Shown here one piece after another: positions 62,979-64,000 of a stretch of 64,000 nucleotides of DNA. A model generated the notes under the pieces. That model had not been told where the DNA came from and searched no databases. It saw only the letters and a list, made by a program, of their open reading frames with translations. Location: positions 682,001-746,000 of the forward strand of contig NZ_JAKZBV010000001.1 of NCBI RefSeq assembly GCF_022539255.1, read 5' to 3'. The position numbers and the translations under genes are program-made. How positions within the stretch are numbered: the first letter of the stretch is position 1; the number at the start of each line of letters is the position of its first letter. This DNA is from Sinomonas terrae (lineage in GTDB: Bacteria > Actinomycetota > Actinomycetes > Actinomycetales > Micrococcaceae).

Positions 62979-63197
62979 CGACTGCAGAGAATGTGGACGG
63001 TTTCGCCGATCTTCTCCTGTTGAGGAGCAGAGAACTCCAAGAGCAGAGAACTTGAGGAGGAGAAACCAGCAGTGCGCTTGTTGTGGATAAGTCCACACAA
63101 GGTGAACTTATCCGCGAGGGCACGTCGCCCCACGTGCCGCGGAGTGACTTTTGGGCGAAAAGGTGACTTCGGGGTGGGGCGGCTATGGCCGGGTGAG
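62979..63197. other. Non-coding gap with DnaA-box-like sites and short repeats
   Basis: Between the AbiEi-like and acs genes I see no supported gene. GAGGAGCAGAGAACTCC and AAGAGCAGAGAACTT repeat near 63014-63050. TGTGGATAA (63082-63090) is a perfect DnaA box complement and TTATCCGCG (63108-63116) a partial one. GTGACTT occurs twice, and the right arm of the flanking inverted repeat lies at 63155-63170. None of the genes that surround oriC are here. Confidence 0.4.
63155..63170. repeat. Inverted repeat arm, 5' side of the AbiEi-like gene
   Basis: GCGAAAAGGTGACTTC; partner of 61856-61871. Confidence 0.5.
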
Positions 63198-63245
63198 CAC
63201 GACGACGGCGGGGCCGCCTCCAAGAGGCGAGCCCCGCCGTCGTGC
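63198..63245 (-). terminator. Terminator of acs
   Basis: GCACGACGACGGCGGGGC and GCCCCGCCGTCGTGC pair with a 3-base bulge around a loop that itself contains GCCTC/GAGGC. It lies 49 bases after the acs stop. Confidence 0.7.
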
Positions 63246-63293
63246 GCCGGTCGGGGAGGCGACTGGCCCTACTTCCTTCGGGGGAGGCTGGCC

Positions 63294-64000
63294 CTACTTT
63301 CGCAGGTCCGCCGCGATCTGCTGCATGACGCTCGGGTCTGCGAGGGTGGTCGCGTCGCCGGGGTCGCGTCCCTCGGCGACGTCCTTGAGGAGGCGCCGCA
63401 TGATCTTGCCCGAGCGGGTCTTGGGCAGCTCGGGGACGACGAGGATGTGCTTGGGCTTGGCGATCGGTCCGATCTCCTTGCCTACGTGCGCGCGCAGTAC
63501 CGCGGAGGGGTCGTCGCCTTCCGGGATCTCGACCTCGCCACGCAGGATCACGAAGGCGACGACGGCCTGGCCGGTGGTCTCGTCGACGGCGCCCACGACG
63601 GCGGCCTCCGCCACCCACTCGTGCGAGACGAGGGCCGATTCGATCTCGGTGGTGGAGAGGCGGTGGCCGGAGACGTTCATGACGTCGTCGACCCGCCCGA
63701 GGAGCCAGATATCGCCGTCGTCGTCCTTCTTCGCCCCGTCGCCCGCGAAGTACACGCCCTCGAACCGGGACCAGTAGGTGTCCTTGAACCGCTCGGGGTC
63801 TCCCCAGATGGTGCGCAGCATGGACGGCCAGGGCTCGCGGACCACGAGGAAGCCGCCGTGCCCGTTCGGGACCGGCTTGCCGTTCTCGTCCACGACGTCC
63901 ACCGCGATCCCGGGCAGCGGGACCTGCGCCGAGCCCGGCTTGGTCGCGGTGACCCCCGGCAGCGGGGCGACCATGATCGCCCCGGTCTCGGTCTGCCACC
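63294..64000 (-). CDS. acs: Acetyl-CoA synthetase (5' part outside window)
   Basis: AMP-forming acetate activation to acetyl-CoA. About 235 C-terminal residues are visible from WQTETGAIM, the conserved acyl-adenylate motif, through YFAGDGAKKDDDGDIWLLGRVDDVMNVSGHRLSTTEIE and the C-terminal TRSGKIMRRLLKDVA with the catalytic (acetylatable) Lys. The N-terminus lies beyond the right edge. A 13-residue segment near the end is followed by ADPSVMQQIAADLRK, normal for the family. Just after the stop, CTGGCCCTACTT is duplicated 25 bases apart. Confidence 0.96.
   Translation of the reverse strand, partial: WQTETGAIMVAPLPGVTATKPGSAQVPLPGIAVDVVDENGKPVPNGHGGFLVVREPWPSMLRTIWGDPERFKDTYWSRFEGVYFAGDGAKKDDDGDIWLLGRVDDVMNVSGHRLSTTEIESALVSHEWVAEAAVVGAVDETTGQAVVAFVILRGEVEIPEGDDPSAVLRAHVGKEIGPIAKPKHILVVPELPKTRSGKIMRRLLKDVAEGRDPGDATTLADPSVMQQIAADLRK

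Noticed and set aside
63082..63116. Replication origin, from a perfect DnaA box complement and a partial second box
   Set aside because: Only one perfect and one weak box here, another single perfect box at 28975-28983, and no dnaA, dnaN or rpmH nearby.

Overview
The window is GC-rich DNA with the gene set of a soil actinobacterium. A Micrococcaceae genome (Arthrobacter or Sinomonas type) fits best: GTG and TTG starts and apparently leaderless genes are common, and it carries a GlxR-type Crp, a MarP-type protease and DUF4177 next to RidA. No strain can be named from sequence alone.

Layout. Positions 1-10.4 kb hold glyoxylate and ureide metabolism. An hyi-glxR-gcl operon is followed by a second operon (malic enzyme, malate synthase, a DUF6986 aldolase-like protein, ureidoglycine aminohydrolase) that diverges from an IclR regulator. 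Positions 10.6-18 kb hold purine salvage and oxidation: guanine deaminase behind a long structured leader, an NCS2 permease, XdhC, a FAD subunit and a fused Fe-S/molybdopterin xanthine dehydrogenase subunit. Positions 18-23.8 kb hold a 56-residue unknown, aceE, an SDR, a sterol-carrier-like protein and asparaginase. Positions 23.9-26.2 kb are purD-purC. Similar palindromes (about TTCCG-N5-CGGAA) lie before hyi, malic enzyme, iclR, the 56-residue gene and aceE/SDR, suggesting one regulon that carries glyoxylate to pyruvate and acetyl-CoA.

The most unusual locus is 26.2-28.1 kb. An HTH-TPR regulator resembling the RRNPP peptide-sensing family is transcribed away from an 86-residue secreted peptide made of five tandem AIGNWPDPMK units. 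A dyad overlapping a near-consensus promoter lies between them. This looks like an undescribed peptide-pheromone system.

Positions 28-42 kb are largely housekeeping: a phosphoesterase, tRNA-Pro(CGG), a heterodimeric ABC exporter, a second phosphoesterase, a class A PBP, DUF4177, RidA, a NUDIX protein, Crp/GlxR, MarP, AroQ and a two-domain cupredoxin. Positions 42-48.4 kb are a beta-galactoside locus (DeoR, ABC importer, GH42). Positions 48.6-53.7 kb look like a less GC-rich accessory island: a frameshifted I36-like secreted protein, a lipoprotein, an adaptor, a MacB-like exporter and an MmyB-type regulator. Positions 53.8-61.8 kb are an alpha-galactoside locus (GH36, ABC importer, Gfo/Idh/MocA oxidoreductase, LacI). 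The window ends with an AbiEi/DUF559-like gene bounded by short inverted repeats and the 3' part of acs. Several families of intergenic palindromes punctuate the window.
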